Positions 44,482 to 53,022 of a DNA stretch of 64,000 nucleotides are shown here, piece after piece. The position numbers and the translations under genes were made by a program. Position 1 is the first letter of the stretch; each line of letters opens with the position of its first letter. The stretch spans positions 1-64,000 of the forward strand of contig NZ_VRUA01000019.1 of assembly GCF_008017535.1 (NCBI RefSeq). The letters are read 5' to 3'. The notes under the pieces are model-generated. The model was not told where the DNA came from. It searched no databases and worked only from the letters and a program-made list of their open reading frames with translations. Source of the stretch: Ottowia flava (lineage in GTDB: Bacteria; Pseudomonadota; Gammaproteobacteria; Burkholderiales; Burkholderiaceae_C).

Positions 44482-45288
44482 TCAGCTCAACTGGTTGCGG
44501 TAGTGATGGGTGTCGGTTCGGTACAGCCCGCGGCGCAGTTCCATCGGGACGTCGTTGTACGTGTAGGCAATTCGCTCTACGCTCAAAAGCGGCGTGCCGG
44601 AATCAACCTCCAGCAGCGCTGCCTGGGAGTCGTCTGGTGTGAGGGCGCGAATCTTCTCGTCGGCGCGCACCATGCGAACGCCGAACTCGGCTTCAAACAA
44701 CGCGTACATGGGGCCGTGGTACTGGGAAAGCCGTTCTGCCGTGAGGCCCTTAAAAGGCCCGCCGGGCAACCAGATGTCCTCCAGAATGGTCGGAACACCC
44801 TTGAAGCGCAGTAGGCGGCGGGCCTGCAGCACCGGGTCGCCGGCGCGCAGGCCGAGCAGCCGGGCCACGTCGGCGCTGGCGCGCTGACGGCGGCAATCGA
44901 TGAAGTCGCGCTGAGCCGGCCCTTCGCTGTCGACGCTGCCGGTATCGGGCATCAGGCGCAGAAAGCGGTATTGAATCTGTTGTTCGGCGTGGGTGGCAAC
45001 GAAGGTGCCCCGACCTTGGCGCCGCACCAGCAGGTTGTCGGCGGCCAACTCGTCCACGGCCTTGCGTACGGTGCCCTGACTTACCTTGAACCGGGCGGCG
45101 AGATCGAATTCGCTCGGGATGACTTCGCCGGGCTTCCATTCACCCTGTTGAAGGCTCTGCAGAATCAATCCCTTGATTTGCTGGTAAAGCGGGCTGAAGG
45201 CGGGCGCCTGACCCGACCACCCGTTTGCGCTGACGGAAGCCTCCGGCGCTTGTTGGCCGGGCGGTGATACGGGGCTGGCGGATGCCAT
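44482..45288 (-). CDS. GntR-family (HutC/UTRA) regulator of the TCA gene cluster
   Basis: The 268-residue protein has an N-terminal winged helix (residues about 32-100: LYQQIKGLILQSLQQGEWKPGEVIPSEFDLAARFKVSQGTVRKAVDELAADNLLVRRQGRGTF in pattern) and a UTRA ligand-binding domain (about 120-262). It lies directly upstream of sdhCDAB-sdhE-gltA on the same strand and divergent from mdh. Its position, together with the palindrome in the shared control region, suggests it regulates both arms and itself, presumably sensing a TCA intermediate. Confidence 0.92.
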   Translation of the reverse strand: MASASPVSPPGQQAPEASVSANGWSGQAPAFSPLYQQIKGLILQSLQQGEWKPGEVIPSEFDLAARFKVSQGTVRKAVDELAADNLLVRRQGRGTFVATHAEQQIQYRFLRLMPDTGSVDSEGPAQRDFIDCRRQRASADVARLLGLRAGDPVLQARRLLRFKGVPTILEDIWLPGGPFKGLTAERLSQYHGPMYALFEAEFGVRMVRADEKIRALTPDDSQAALLEVDSGTPLLSVERIAYTYNDVPMELRRGLYRTDTHHYRNQLS

Positions 45289-45336
45289 GGGGTGGAACTT
45301 GGGATGACTGAGGCTGCGCGATAGCCTTCAATGATA

Positions 45337-45348
45337 TCTTATATAAGA
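45337..45348. promoter_or_regulatory. GntR operator candidate (12-bp palindrome)
   Basis: TCTTATATAAGA is a perfect palindrome 49 bp upstream of the gntR start and 12 bp upstream of the mdh -35 box. No second copy was found before sdhC or acnB. Confidence 0.6.
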
Positions 45349-45359
45349 CACAAGACAAA

Positions 45360-45388
45360 TTGACCCTAAGGGTTATCGCGGATACACT
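45360..45388 (+). promoter_or_regulatory. Promoter of mdh
   Basis: A TTGACC -35 element and a TACACT -10 element are separated by exactly 17 bp. The predicted start leaves a leader of about 97 nt. Confidence 0.65.
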
Positions 45389-45491
45389 TCGAAGGTTTTC
45401 CCGTGGCCGGCTGGCCTGCTCAGGTGATGCGCCTCTTGGCGTGCCTGCGGCTCTGACCGGATTCATCACCAACTATCGGAGTTATCCATCC

Positions 45492-46478
45492 ATGAGCAAG
45501 AAGCCCGTTCGAGTGGCCGTTACCGGCGCCGCTGGTCAGATCGGTTACGCCCTGCTGTTTCGCATCGCTTCGGGCGAGATGCTGGGCAAGGACCAGCCGG
45601 TCATCCTGCAGCTGCTTGAGATTCCCGATGAGAAGGCTCAGAAGGCGCTCAAGGGCGTGATCATGGAGCTGGAGGATTGCGCATTCCCGCTGCTGGCGGG
45701 CATCGAGGCCCACAGCGATCCGATGACGGCGTTCAAGGACACTGACTACGCACTGTTGGTGGGTGCCCGCCCGCGTGGCCCGGGCATGGAACGCGCTGAT
45801 CTGCTGGCGGCCAACGCTCAGATCTTCACCGCGCAAGGCAAGGCCCTGAACGCCGTGGCGTCGCGCAACGTGAAAGTGCTGGTGGTGGGCAACCCGGCCA
45901 ACACCAACGCCTACATTGCCATGAAGTCGGCGCCTGACCTGCCGGCCAAGAACTTCACCGCCATGCTGCGTCTGGACCACAACCGCGCGCTGTCGCAACT
46001 GGCAGCCAAGACCGGCGTCAAGGTGGGCGACATCGAGAAACTGACGGTGTGGGGCAACCACTCGCCGACCATGTACGCCGACTACCGCTTCGCCACGGCC
46101 AACGGCAAGTCGATCAAGGACATGGTCAACGACCAGGTCTGGAACGCGGATGTGTTTCTGCCCACGGTGGGCAAGCGTGGCGCTGCCATCATCGAAGCGC
46201 GTGGCCTGTCCTCGGCGGCGTCGGCTGCCAATGCCGCCATCGACCACATGCGCGACTGGGCCTTGGGCTCCAACGGCAAGTGGGTCACGATGGGCGTGCC
46301 TTCCAATGGCGAGTACGGCATTCCCAAGGAAGTGGTGTTCGGCTTCCCGGTCACCACCGAGAACGGCGAGTACAAGATCGTCGAAGGTCTGGACGTCGAC
46401 GCGTTCTCGCAAGAGCGCATCAACAAGACCCTCGACGAGCTGAAGGGCGAGCAGGACGGCGTCAAGCACCTGCTCTGA
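45492..46478 (+). CDS. mdh: Malate dehydrogenase
   Basis: The 328-residue NAD-dependent enzyme oxidises malate to oxaloacetate. It has the nucleotide loop [19 protein letters not shown], the substrate-binding arginines in [15 protein letters not shown], and the catalytic Asp/His pair in RLDHNRA and VWGNHSPT. The sequence belongs to the cytosolic-type MDH common in Burkholderiales. The ATG of [12 protein letters not shown] is chosen because homologues start there; the frame is open 44 codons further through the promoter. It begins the rightward arm of the TCA cluster. Confidence 0.97.
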   Translation: MSKKPVRVAVTGAAGQIGYALLFRIASGEMLGKDQPVILQLLEIPDEKAQKALKGVIMELEDCAFPLLAGIEAHSDPMTAFKDTDYALLVGARPRGPGMERADLLAANAQIFTAQGKALNAVASRNVKVLVVGNPANTNAYIAMKSAPDLPAKNFTAMLRLDHNRALSQLAAKTGVKVGDIEKLTVWGNHSPTMYADYRFATANGKSIKDMVNDQVWNADVFLPTVGKRGAAIIEARGLSSAASAANAAIDHMRDWALGSNGKWVTMGVPSNGEYGIPKEVVFGFPVTTENGEYKIVEGLDVDAFSQERINKTLDELKGEQDGVKHLL

Positions 46479-46489
46479 TCGCGCGAGCT

Positions 46490-47464
46490 ATGGCCCATCC
46501 GCGTGACGTTCTGCTTGGTGCCCAGGCCGCCACCGGCCTGCTGCCGGTGTGCGACCACTACAGCGGCGTCGAGGCGCGCATGCGCAAGAGCCTTCAGCTG
46601 CAGGCAGAACTCACGCAGGAATTCGGCACTTGCGTGTTTGACGTCACGCTCGACTGTGAGGATGGTGCGCCCGTAGGGGCGGAGACCGACCACGCCGAGT
46701 TGGTGGCGGAACTGGCACTGAACGCCCCAGCCGATGCTCGAGTGGGTGTGCGCGTGCACCCGGTGGACCATCCGGCGTTTGACGCCGACGTGGCGCGAAT
46801 TGTTGGCCGGGCCGGTCAGCGTCTGACGCACGTCATGATCCCGAAAGTCGAGACGGTCGCCGACGTGGATCGCGCTGAACGCGCGGTCTTGGCCGCGTTC
46901 CCTTTGGGGCTGCCGTTGCAGGTGCTGATCGAATCCCCTGGGGCCGTTCATCGTGCCTTTGAAATTGCCGCGCATCCACGGGTCCAATCGCTCAGCTTCG
47001 GGTTGATGGATTTCGTGTCGGCGCACGCGGGCGCCATCCCTGCAGCAGGCATGGGCGTTGAAGGGCAGTTCACCCACCCGCTGGTGGTGCGTGCCAAGCT
47101 GGAAATCGCCTCGGCCGCTCATGCGTCTGGCAAGGTGCCCTCGCATTGCGTAGTCACCGAATTCAACGATATCGACGCGATGCGCGGTGCAGCGCGCCGT
47201 GCGGCGCGTGAGTTTGGCTACACCCGCATGTGGAGCATCCATCCAAGCCAGATTCGGCCGATTCTCGAAGCGTTTGCCCCGGACGAAAAAGAAGTCGAAG
47301 CCGCCGCCGACATCCTGATCGCGGCGGAACGACAGGAATGGGCGCCCATCAGCCACGCGGGTCAGTTGCATGACCGGGCCAGCTATCGCCATTTCTGGCA
47401 GATTCTCGAGCGCGCGCACGCCACAGGAGTGGTATTGCCGGCCGAGGCAGGCGTGTGGTTTTGA
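46490..47464 (+). CDS. HpcH/HpaI aldolase / citrate lyase beta-like family protein
   Basis: The 324-residue protein has the CitE-like TIM-barrel pattern: [12 protein letters not shown] (acidic metal ligand), [45 protein letters not shown] with the metal-binding glutamate, and [12 protein letters not shown]. Relatives include malyl-CoA and citramalyl-CoA lyases, CitE-like proteins and malyl-CoA thioesterases. It follows mdh by 11 bp, so it probably acts on a malate- or citrate-derived CoA ester, but the reaction is not established. Confidence 0.87.
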   Translation: MAHPRDVLLGAQAATGLLPVCDHYSGVEARMRKSLQLQAELTQEFGTCVFDVTLDCEDGAPVGAETDHAELVAELALNAPADARVGVRVHPVDHPAFDADVARIVGRAGQRLTHVMIPKVETVADVDRAERAVLAAFPLGLPLQVLIESPGAVHRAFEIAAHPRVQSLSFGLMDFVSAHAGAIPAAGMGVEGQFTHPLVVRAKLEIASAAHASGKVPSHCVVTEFNDIDAMRGAARRAAREFGYTRMWSIHPSQIRPILEAFAPDEKEVEAAADILIAAERQEWAPISHAGQLHDRASYRHFWQILERAHATGVVLPAEAGVWF

Positions 47465-47521
47465 CCGGGTGGCATGGCATCATTCCACTCCTTACAGTTG
47501 TTCAACGGAAGTGACCTCCCC

Positions 47522-48100
47522 ATGAAGCATCTCGCGCTCTCCATCGTTGCGGTAGCCGTTCTGGCCATGCCTTTCGGCGTGGTGCAAGCACAGACGAACG
47601 CCAACAAGCCGCCAGCCAAGAAAGCGGCGACCACCAAGAAGGCGCCAGCCAAGAAAACCGTCAAGAAGACATCCAAGGGCGTACCGGCCAAAACGGCCAA
47701 GGCGGTCGAGTCCAACACGCCGGTGGAGCCGTTGTCCAAGCGGCTGTCGGACGCTGAACTGGCGATTGCCCAGCGCGTCTACACCGGCCGTATCCAGTGC
47801 GAGTTGGGGGCGGACATCACCGTGACGCCGGACGAGAAGAACCCGGGTTTCTTCAACGTGTCTGCCGGCAAACAGCGCTACTACATGCACCCGGTGGAAA
47901 GCCGCACGGGCGCCATCCGCCTGGAAGACGGCCGCGCTGAAGCCATGATGCTGCAGCTGGGCAACAAATCGATGGTGATGAACCAGAAGCTGGGCCAGCG
48001 CGTTGCCGACGACTGCCAGACGTCTGAGCAGAAGCAGTTTGCTGCCCAACTGGAGCGCTCAGGCGGTCCCGGCTTGCTGGACGGGTCGCCGAAGAAGTAA
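47522..48100 (+). CDS. Exported protein with Lys/Ala-rich linker, function unknown
   Basis: This 192-residue protein has a clear signal peptide (about residues 1-24, cleaved after VVQAQ). A low-complexity stretch of Ala, Lys and Pro (residues 25-60) follows, then a compact domain of about 120 residues with a single pair of cysteines, in RIQCELG and ADDCQTS, that could form a disulfide. I do not recognise the domain. It is conserved in position between the lyase and acnB, apparently in the same transcript. Confidence 0.75.
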   Translation: MKHLALSIVAVAVLAMPFGVVQAQTNANKPPAKKAATTKKAPAKKTVKKTSKGVPAKTAKAVESNTPVEPLSKRLSDAELAIAQRVYTGRIQCELGADITVTPDEKNPGFFNVSAGKQRYYMHPVESRTGAIRLEDGRAEAMMLQLGNKSMVMNQKLGQRVADDCQTSEQKQFAAQLERSGGPGLLDGSPKK

Positions 48101-48205
48101 TCCAGGTCTCAGGGCGGCCTGCACTGGCCGTGGACCGCCGTGGACCGCGGCGCGGGGTGATGCGTGCCCCGCTTCGCAGACATTGAAACGCAGGAGAAGA
48201 GAACG

Positions 48206-50791
48206 ATGTTGCAAGCCTACCGCGCCCACGAAGCCGAGCGCGCCGCGATGGGCATCCCGCCTTTGCCGCTGGATGCCAAGCAGACCGCCGAACTGATCGA
48301 GTTGATCAAGACCCCGCCCGCAGGCGAAGAGCAGTTCCTGCTTGACCTGCTCGCGAACCGCGTGCCGCCTGGTGTGGATGACGCTGCCAAGGTCAAGGCC
48401 TCGTTTCTGGCCGCCGTTGCCCATGGCGACATCCAGGTGGCCTTGATCTCCAAGGCCAAGGCCACCGAGCTGCTCGGCACCATGGTGGGCGGCTACAACG
48501 TGCACCCGCTGATTGAGCTGCTGGACGATGCCGACGTGGCGGGCGTCGCGGCAGAAGCCCTGAAGAAGACGCTGCTGATGTTCGACTTCTTCAACGACGT
48601 CGCAGCTAAGGCCAAAGCTGGTAATGCCAAGGCCAAGGAAGTGATGCAAAGCTGGGCCGATGCCGAGTGGTTCACCTCTCGCCCCAAGGTCGAAGAAAAG
48701 ATCACCGTCACCGTCTTCAAGGTGCCCGGCGAAACCAACACCGACGACCTGTCGCCCGCTCCTGACGCCTGGAGCCGTCCCGACATTCCGCTGCACTACC
48801 TGGCGATGCTCAAGAACACGCGTCCTGACGCGGCGTTCAAGCCCGAAGAAGACGGCAAGCGCGGCCCCATTCAGTTTATCGACGAGCTGAAGAAAAAGGG
48901 TCATCTGGTGGCCTACGTGGGCGACGTGGTGGGCACGGGGTCTTCGCGCAAGTCCGCGACCAACTCCATCATCTGGGCGACCGGGATGGACATCCCCTTT
49001 GTGCCTAACAAGCGCTTTGGTGGTGTGACGCTGGGCGGCAAGATCGCTCCTATTTTCTTCAACACGCAGGAAGACTCTGGAGCGCTGCCGATCGAAGTTG
49101 ACGTCTCCAAACTGGAGATGGGCGACGTGATCGACATCTTCCCGTACGGCGGCAAGATCGAGAAGAACGGCGCCAAGGTTGCCGACTTCGAACTCAAGTC
49201 CGATGTCCTGCTGGACGAAGTGCAGGCCGGGGGCCGCATCAACCTGATCATCGGCCGCTCGCTGACAGCTAAGGCGCGTGAGGCCTTGGGTCTGCCCGCA
49301 TCGACCGCTTTCCGCCTGCCACAAGCGCCGGCCGAGTCCAAGACTGGCTTCACCCTGGCGCAAAAGATGGTCGGCCGCGCAGTCGGACTGCCGGAAGGTC
49401 AGGGCGTGCGCCCCGGCACCTACTGTGAACCTCGCATGACGACGGTGGGCTCGCAGGACACCACGGGCCCCATGACGCGTGACGAACTGAAAGATCTGGC
49501 TTGCCTGGGCTTCTCGGCCGACATGGTGATGCAGTCTTTCTGCCACACGGCTGCATATCCCAAGTCTGTGGACGTGAAGACGCACCGCGAACTGCCCCAG
49601 TTCATCAGCAACCGTGGCGGCGTGGCCCTGCGTCCGGGCGACGGCGTGATTCACAGCTGGTTGAACCGCCTGCTGTTGCCCGACACCGTGGGCACCGGCG
49701 GTGACTCGCACACCCGTTTCCCTATCGGCATCTCTTTCCCCGCTGGCTCCGGGCTGGTGGCCTTCGGCGCCGCGACGGGAGTGATGCCTCTGGACATGCC
49801 CGAATCCGTGCTGGTGCGCTTCAAGGGCGAAATGCAGCCCGGCGTGACCTTGCGCGATCTGGTGCACGCGATTCCGTTGTACGCCATCAAGCAAGGTCTG
49901 CTGACCGTAGCCAAGGCCGGCAAGATCAACGAATTCTCGGGTCGCATCCTGGAAATCGAAGGCCTGCCGAACCTGAAAGTCGAGCAAGCGTTCGAGCTGT
50001 CTGATGCGTCTGCCGAGCGCTCTGCCGCCGGTTGCACCATCAAGCTGAACCCCGAGCCGATCAAGGAATACTTGACCTCGAACATCGTTCTGATGAAGAA
50101 CATGATCGCCGACGGTTATGCCGACGCCAAGACACTGCAGCGCCGCATCGAGAAAGTGGAAGCCTGGCTGGCCAAGCCCGACCTGCTGGAAGCCGACAAG
50201 GACGCCGAGTACGCCCACGTCATCGAGATCGATCTGGCCGACATCAAGGAACCTATCGTCTGCTGCCCGAACGACCCGGACGACGCCAAGTTCCTGTCGG
50301 AAGTGGCGGGCACGCCTATCGACGAAGCCTTCATTGGCTCGTGCATGACCAACATCGGTCACTTCCGCGCGGCTGCCAAACTGCTCGGCGGCCAGCGTGA
50401 CATCCCGGTCAAGCTGTGGGTCGCTCCGCCGACCAAGATGGACCAGAACGAGTTGATCAAGGAAGGCCATTACGCGGCCTTCGGCACGGCCGGTGCGCGC
50501 ACCGAAATGCCGGGCTGCTCGCTGTGCATGGGCAACCAGGCCCAGGTGCGCGAAGGCGCGACGGTGATCTCCACCTCCACGCGCAACTTCCCGAACCGTT
50601 TGGGCAAAAACACCAACGTGTTCTTGGGCTCCGCTGAGCTGGCCGCTATCGCGTCCCGCCTGGGCAAGCTGCCGACCAAGGAGGAGTACCTTAAGGAAAT
50701 GGGCGTGATCGATGCCGACAAGGCCAGCGTCTACCGCTACATGAACTTCGATCAGATCGAGGAGTACGCCCAAGTGGCGGAAAAAGTCTGA
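48206..50791 (+). CDS. acnB: Aconitate hydratase B
   Basis: The 861-residue enzyme interconverts citrate and isocitrate and may also act as 2-methylisocitrate dehydratase. The N-terminal HEAT-like domain specific to AcnB ([30 protein letters not shown]) is present. The 4Fe-4S ligands lie in [10 protein letters not shown] and GCSLCMGNQ. It carries [13 protein letters not shown] and the usual swivel domain ahead of the catalytic core. The ATG of [12 protein letters not shown] follows AGGAGAAG. A terminator stands 46 bp after the stop. Confidence 0.97.
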   Translation: MLQAYRAHEAERAAMGIPPLPLDAKQTAELIELIKTPPAGEEQFLLDLLANRVPPGVDDAAKVKASFLAAVAHGDIQVALISKAKATELLGTMVGGYNVHPLIELLDDADVAGVAAEALKKTLLMFDFFNDVAAKAKAGNAKAKEVMQSWADAEWFTSRPKVEEKITVTVFKVPGETNTDDLSPAPDAWSRPDIPLHYLAMLKNTRPDAAFKPEEDGKRGPIQFIDELKKKGHLVAYVGDVVGTGSSRKSATNSIIWATGMDIPFVPNKRFGGVTLGGKIAPIFFNTQEDSGALPIEVDVSKLEMGDVIDIFPYGGKIEKNGAKVADFELKSDVLLDEVQAGGRINLIIGRSLTAKAREALGLPASTAFRLPQAPAESKTGFTLAQKMVGRAVGLPEGQGVRPGTYCEPRMTTVGSQDTTGPMTRDELKDLACLGFSADMVMQSFCHTAAYPKSVDVKTHRELPQFISNRGGVALRPGDGVIHSWLNRLLLPDTVGTGGDSHTRFPIGISFPAGSGLVAFGAATGVMPLDMPESVLVRFKGEMQPGVTLRDLVHAIPLYAIKQGLLTVAKAGKINEFSGRILEIEGLPNLKVEQAFELSDASAERSAAGCTIKLNPEPIKEYLTSNIVLMKNMIADGYADAKTLQRRIEKVEAWLAKPDLLEADKDAEYAHVIEIDLADIKEPIVCCPNDPDDAKFLSEVAGTPIDEAFIGSCMTNIGHFRAAAKLLGGQRDIPVKLWVAPPTKMDQNELIKEGHYAAFGTAGARTEMPGCSLCMGNQAQVREGATVISTSTRNFPNRLGKNTNVFLGSAELAAIASRLGKLPTKEEYLKEMGVIDADKASVYRYMNFDQIEEYAQVAEKV

Positions 50792-50836
50792 TCGCTCGCT
50801 CTTGCTGGCAGCACCCCTCGTGGGACGCTGCTGAAG

Positions 50837-50868
50837 AACCCGCGACCCGAAAGGGCGCGGGTTTTTTT
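50837..50868 (+). terminator. Terminator of the mdh-acnB unit
   Basis: AACCCGCG pairs with CGCGGGTT, with an inner CCC/GGG stem and a GAAA loop, and seven Ts follow. Confidence 0.92.
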
Positions 50869-50928
50869 GTTGATCAGGAGCAGCGACCTGCTGGATCGGA
50901 TCTTCGGTCGACGCGTGTCGTGGTTAGA

Positions 50929-50990
50929 GAAAATTGGCTCTGAGGCAGTGTGGATAAGCGCTGAAAGCTATGCAAAAGATAGCAATTAAG
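50929..50990 (+). repeat. Dispersed repeat, copy 14 (diverged)
   Basis: It keeps AAAATTGGCTCTGAGG at the left and AAGCTATGCAAAAGATAG at the right, while the centre (GTGGATAAGCGCTG) has drifted. Apart from this, the terminator at 50837 and the dyad at 51095, the 328-bp gap before the kinase gene holds nothing recognisable. Confidence 0.55.
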
Positions 50991-51094
50991 AATCCGTGCC
51001 TTTCATATGCGGGCAACGGGATGGCTTGGATGCCAGCAGTATGGTGGCGCTGTGGAGCCCACATGGCTCAATGATTGAAATACTCATGGCAGTG

Positions 51095-51118
51095 CATGAA
51101 AATGTGTATGCTTTCATG
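51095..51118. promoter_or_regulatory. Inverted repeat just before the PfkB-kinase start
   Basis: CATGAAA and TTTCATG flank 10 bp and end one base before the ATG. A regulator bound here would block transcription or translation initiation. Confidence 0.35.
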
Positions 51119-51119
51119 A

Positions 51120-52148
51120 ATGAATGTGCCGACTGCCGTAGCCCTGCCCAGGCTTTTCGTCGTGGGCAGTTTTGTGGAAGCGCATTGCTGGTTTGTCGCG
51201 GAGCGCCCTGCCGCCGACGAAAGCCAGCATGCGAATGCTTACGCGCGGGAGTTTGGCGGCAAGGGGCTGGCGGTGGCGCTGGGCGCGCATCGCTTGGGTG
51301 TGGCAGTCGATTTGCTGATTGCAGCTGGCGAGGACGCCGCCGGTGATGCCTTGCTGGCACTGCTTCTGGAGGAAGGCGTGTCGAGCATGCACACCCATCG
51401 GCTTGGCCAGCATTCGGGGCGGGGATGTGGGCTGATCACTGCGCAGGGGGGTACCACGGTCACCGTCTTTGCTGGCGCAAATGCGTTGCTTGGCGGGCGG
51501 GAGTTGCAGTTGGCGGAGGCGGCGCTGCGCAGCGCCTCGGTCGTCTATGCCCAACTGGAGGTGCCGCTGGCGCTGGCGCAACAGGTTTTGCGCCGAGCTC
51601 GCTCGACCGGTGCGCTCACGGTGCTCAATGCGTCGCCATGGCCGGCGACGGCACTCTCAGGGCGTGAAGAAAGCTGGGCAGGGCTGCTGGCAGCGACGTG
51701 CGTACTGGTGCTCAATCAGAACGAGGCGGTCGCCGCTCTGGCCGAACTGGCTGATCGATCTGAGCCCGAGGGCGGCGTGACCACACTGGCGGCCCTGCCG
51801 CCGCACGTGACCGATTTGGTATGGCGGCGTTGGCCCGGCGGGCAGTGGCTGGTTATCACGCTGGGCGCCCGCGGTTGCGTCGCCTATGGTGCCGATGGTT
51901 CAGTCGTGGACGTGCAGGGCCATTTGGTCGATGTCCGTCAGCCGATTGGCGCGGGAGATGCCTTCAGCGCCGGCCTGTGCGCCGCGTTGACCGCTGGCGA
52001 AGCCATGGCCGACGCCCTGAAGCTGGCCAACGCGTGCGGCGCGCTGGCCACCAGTCGGGACGGTATTCTCGCGGCGTTGCCACGTCGGGAGGAGGTTCTG
52101 GGGCTTGCTGCTGCGGCTTACTCCGACGACCTGTCAGGACGCCGATAG
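51120..52148 (+). CDS. PfkB-family carbohydrate kinase (ribokinase-like)
   Basis: The 342-residue kinase has the N-terminal GGKGLAVALGAHRLG motif and the C-terminal PfkB signature IGAGDAFSAGLCAAL with the catalytic Asp in GAGD. LNASPWPATAL and LNQNEAVAAL match ribokinase-like proteins. The likely substrate is a pentose or a nucleoside, but nothing around it defines it. The start ATG lacks an obvious ribosome-binding site. It is convergent with a GntR gene. Confidence 0.87.
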   Translation: MNVPTAVALPRLFVVGSFVEAHCWFVAERPAADESQHANAYAREFGGKGLAVALGAHRLGVAVDLLIAAGEDAAGDALLALLLEEGVSSMHTHRLGQHSGRGCGLITAQGGTTVTVFAGANALLGGRELQLAEAALRSASVVYAQLEVPLALAQQVLRRARSTGALTVLNASPWPATALSGREESWAGLLAATCVLVLNQNEAVAALAELADRSEPEGGVTTLAALPPHVTDLVWRRWPGGQWLVITLGARGCVAYGADGSVVDVQGHLVDVRQPIGAGDAFSAGLCAALTAGEAMADALKLANACGALATSRDGILAALPRREEVLGLAAAAYSDDLSGRR

Positions 52149-52210
52149 CTTCAAAAAGAATAGCTGCTCACGCAGGTTGGTAAGGCGCCAGGCCAGGATT
52201 TTCTTTAGAA
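52143..52210 (-). repeat. Dispersed repeat, copy 15 (reverse)
   Basis: On the minus strand it reads AAAATCCTGGCCTGGCGCC, then TTACCAACCTGCGTGAG, then CAGCTATTCTTTTTGAAG. It begins in the last codons of the kinase gene. Confidence 0.75.
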
Positions 52211-52252
52211 CCTATGCAGACAGCCTGTCAGCGAAAGGGATCGGGATCCCAC

Positions 52253-53020
52253 TCAGCTCGCCAGATGCACCCGGTAGGCGTAGGCATCGCCGCGGAAGGT
52301 GCCTTCGACGTATTCGAACATGTGACCTTGCCTATCCAGGCTTCGGCGCTTGATCAGCAGACAGGGCATGGGCACGTCGAATTCAAAGGCCTCCATCTCG
52401 GCGGGTGAGCTCATCACGGCCTCAATGCTTTGCTCGGCGCCGCCCATCTGGATGCCGCAGTGTTCGCGCAGCCAGCTGTAGGCCGAGCCTTCACCCGACC
52501 AATCTTCGAGCTGCGGCGCCAGCGTCAGGTCGTACCAGGCCAGTTCGCGCGACAGCGGCGCGCCATCACCCAGACGAAGACGGCGCACGTGCAGCAGCGG
52601 GGCGTGAGAAGGCCGGCCAAAGATGCTGGCGATGGTGCGATCCTGCACCACTTCCAGCGCCAGCAGCCGCGTCGACGGCGCCAGGCCGAGCTCATGCATT
52701 TCTTCGGTAAAACCCTTGAGCCGTGACATTTCCGGGCTCACCCGCGGCGCGCGCTTGACTACCGTGCCCCCCCGGCCGGCGCCGCTGGCGATGACGTCGG
52801 CCTCGCGAAGCGCATCGTAGGCGCGCTTGACCGTGGTGCGGCTGACGTTCAACGCTTCGGCCAGGTCGCGCTCGGACGGCAGGTAGCTGCCTTCACCCAG
52901 GGTGCCGCTGTCGATCAGGGCCTGCAGCTGGCGCTGCAGCTGAACGTAGTACGGCCCGGGTTGGGCATCGGACAGACGAATGGCCGCCTGCACGGCTGGC
53001 GTGAAGGCCTTGTCGCTCAT
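52253..53020 (-). CDS. GntR-family (HutC/UTRA) regulator
   Basis: The 255-residue protein has a winged helix (YYVQLQRQLQALIDSGTLGEGSYLPSERDLAEALNVSRTTVKRAYDALREADVI in pattern, residues about 24-90) and a UTRA domain after residue 100. It starts 2 bp after the PhoH-type gene stop, so it belongs to that transcript rather than to a typical catabolic operon. Its target is unknown. The convergent sugar kinase is one candidate. Confidence 0.9.
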   Translation of the reverse strand: MSDKAFTPAVQAAIRLSDAQPGPYYVQLQRQLQALIDSGTLGEGSYLPSERDLAEALNVSRTTVKRAYDALREADVIASGAGRGGTVVKRAPRVSPEMSRLKGFTEEMHELGLAPSTRLLALEVVQDRTIASIFGRPSHAPLLHVRRLRLGDGAPLSRELAWYDLTLAPQLEDWSGEGSAYSWLREHCGIQMGGAEQSIEAVMSSPAEMEAFEFDVPMPCLLIKRRSLDRQGHMFEYVEGTFRGDAYAYRVHLAS

Positions 53021-53022
53021 GC

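Noticed and set aside
47600-47710. Repeated GCCAAGAA-like words
   Set aside because: These encode the Ala-Lys-rich linker of the exported protein; spacing is irregular and they are not a satellite.
48059-50773. Open frame of about 900 codons on the minus strand
   Set aside because: It is the mirror of acnB, produced by high GC at third positions; there is no start context and no known domain.
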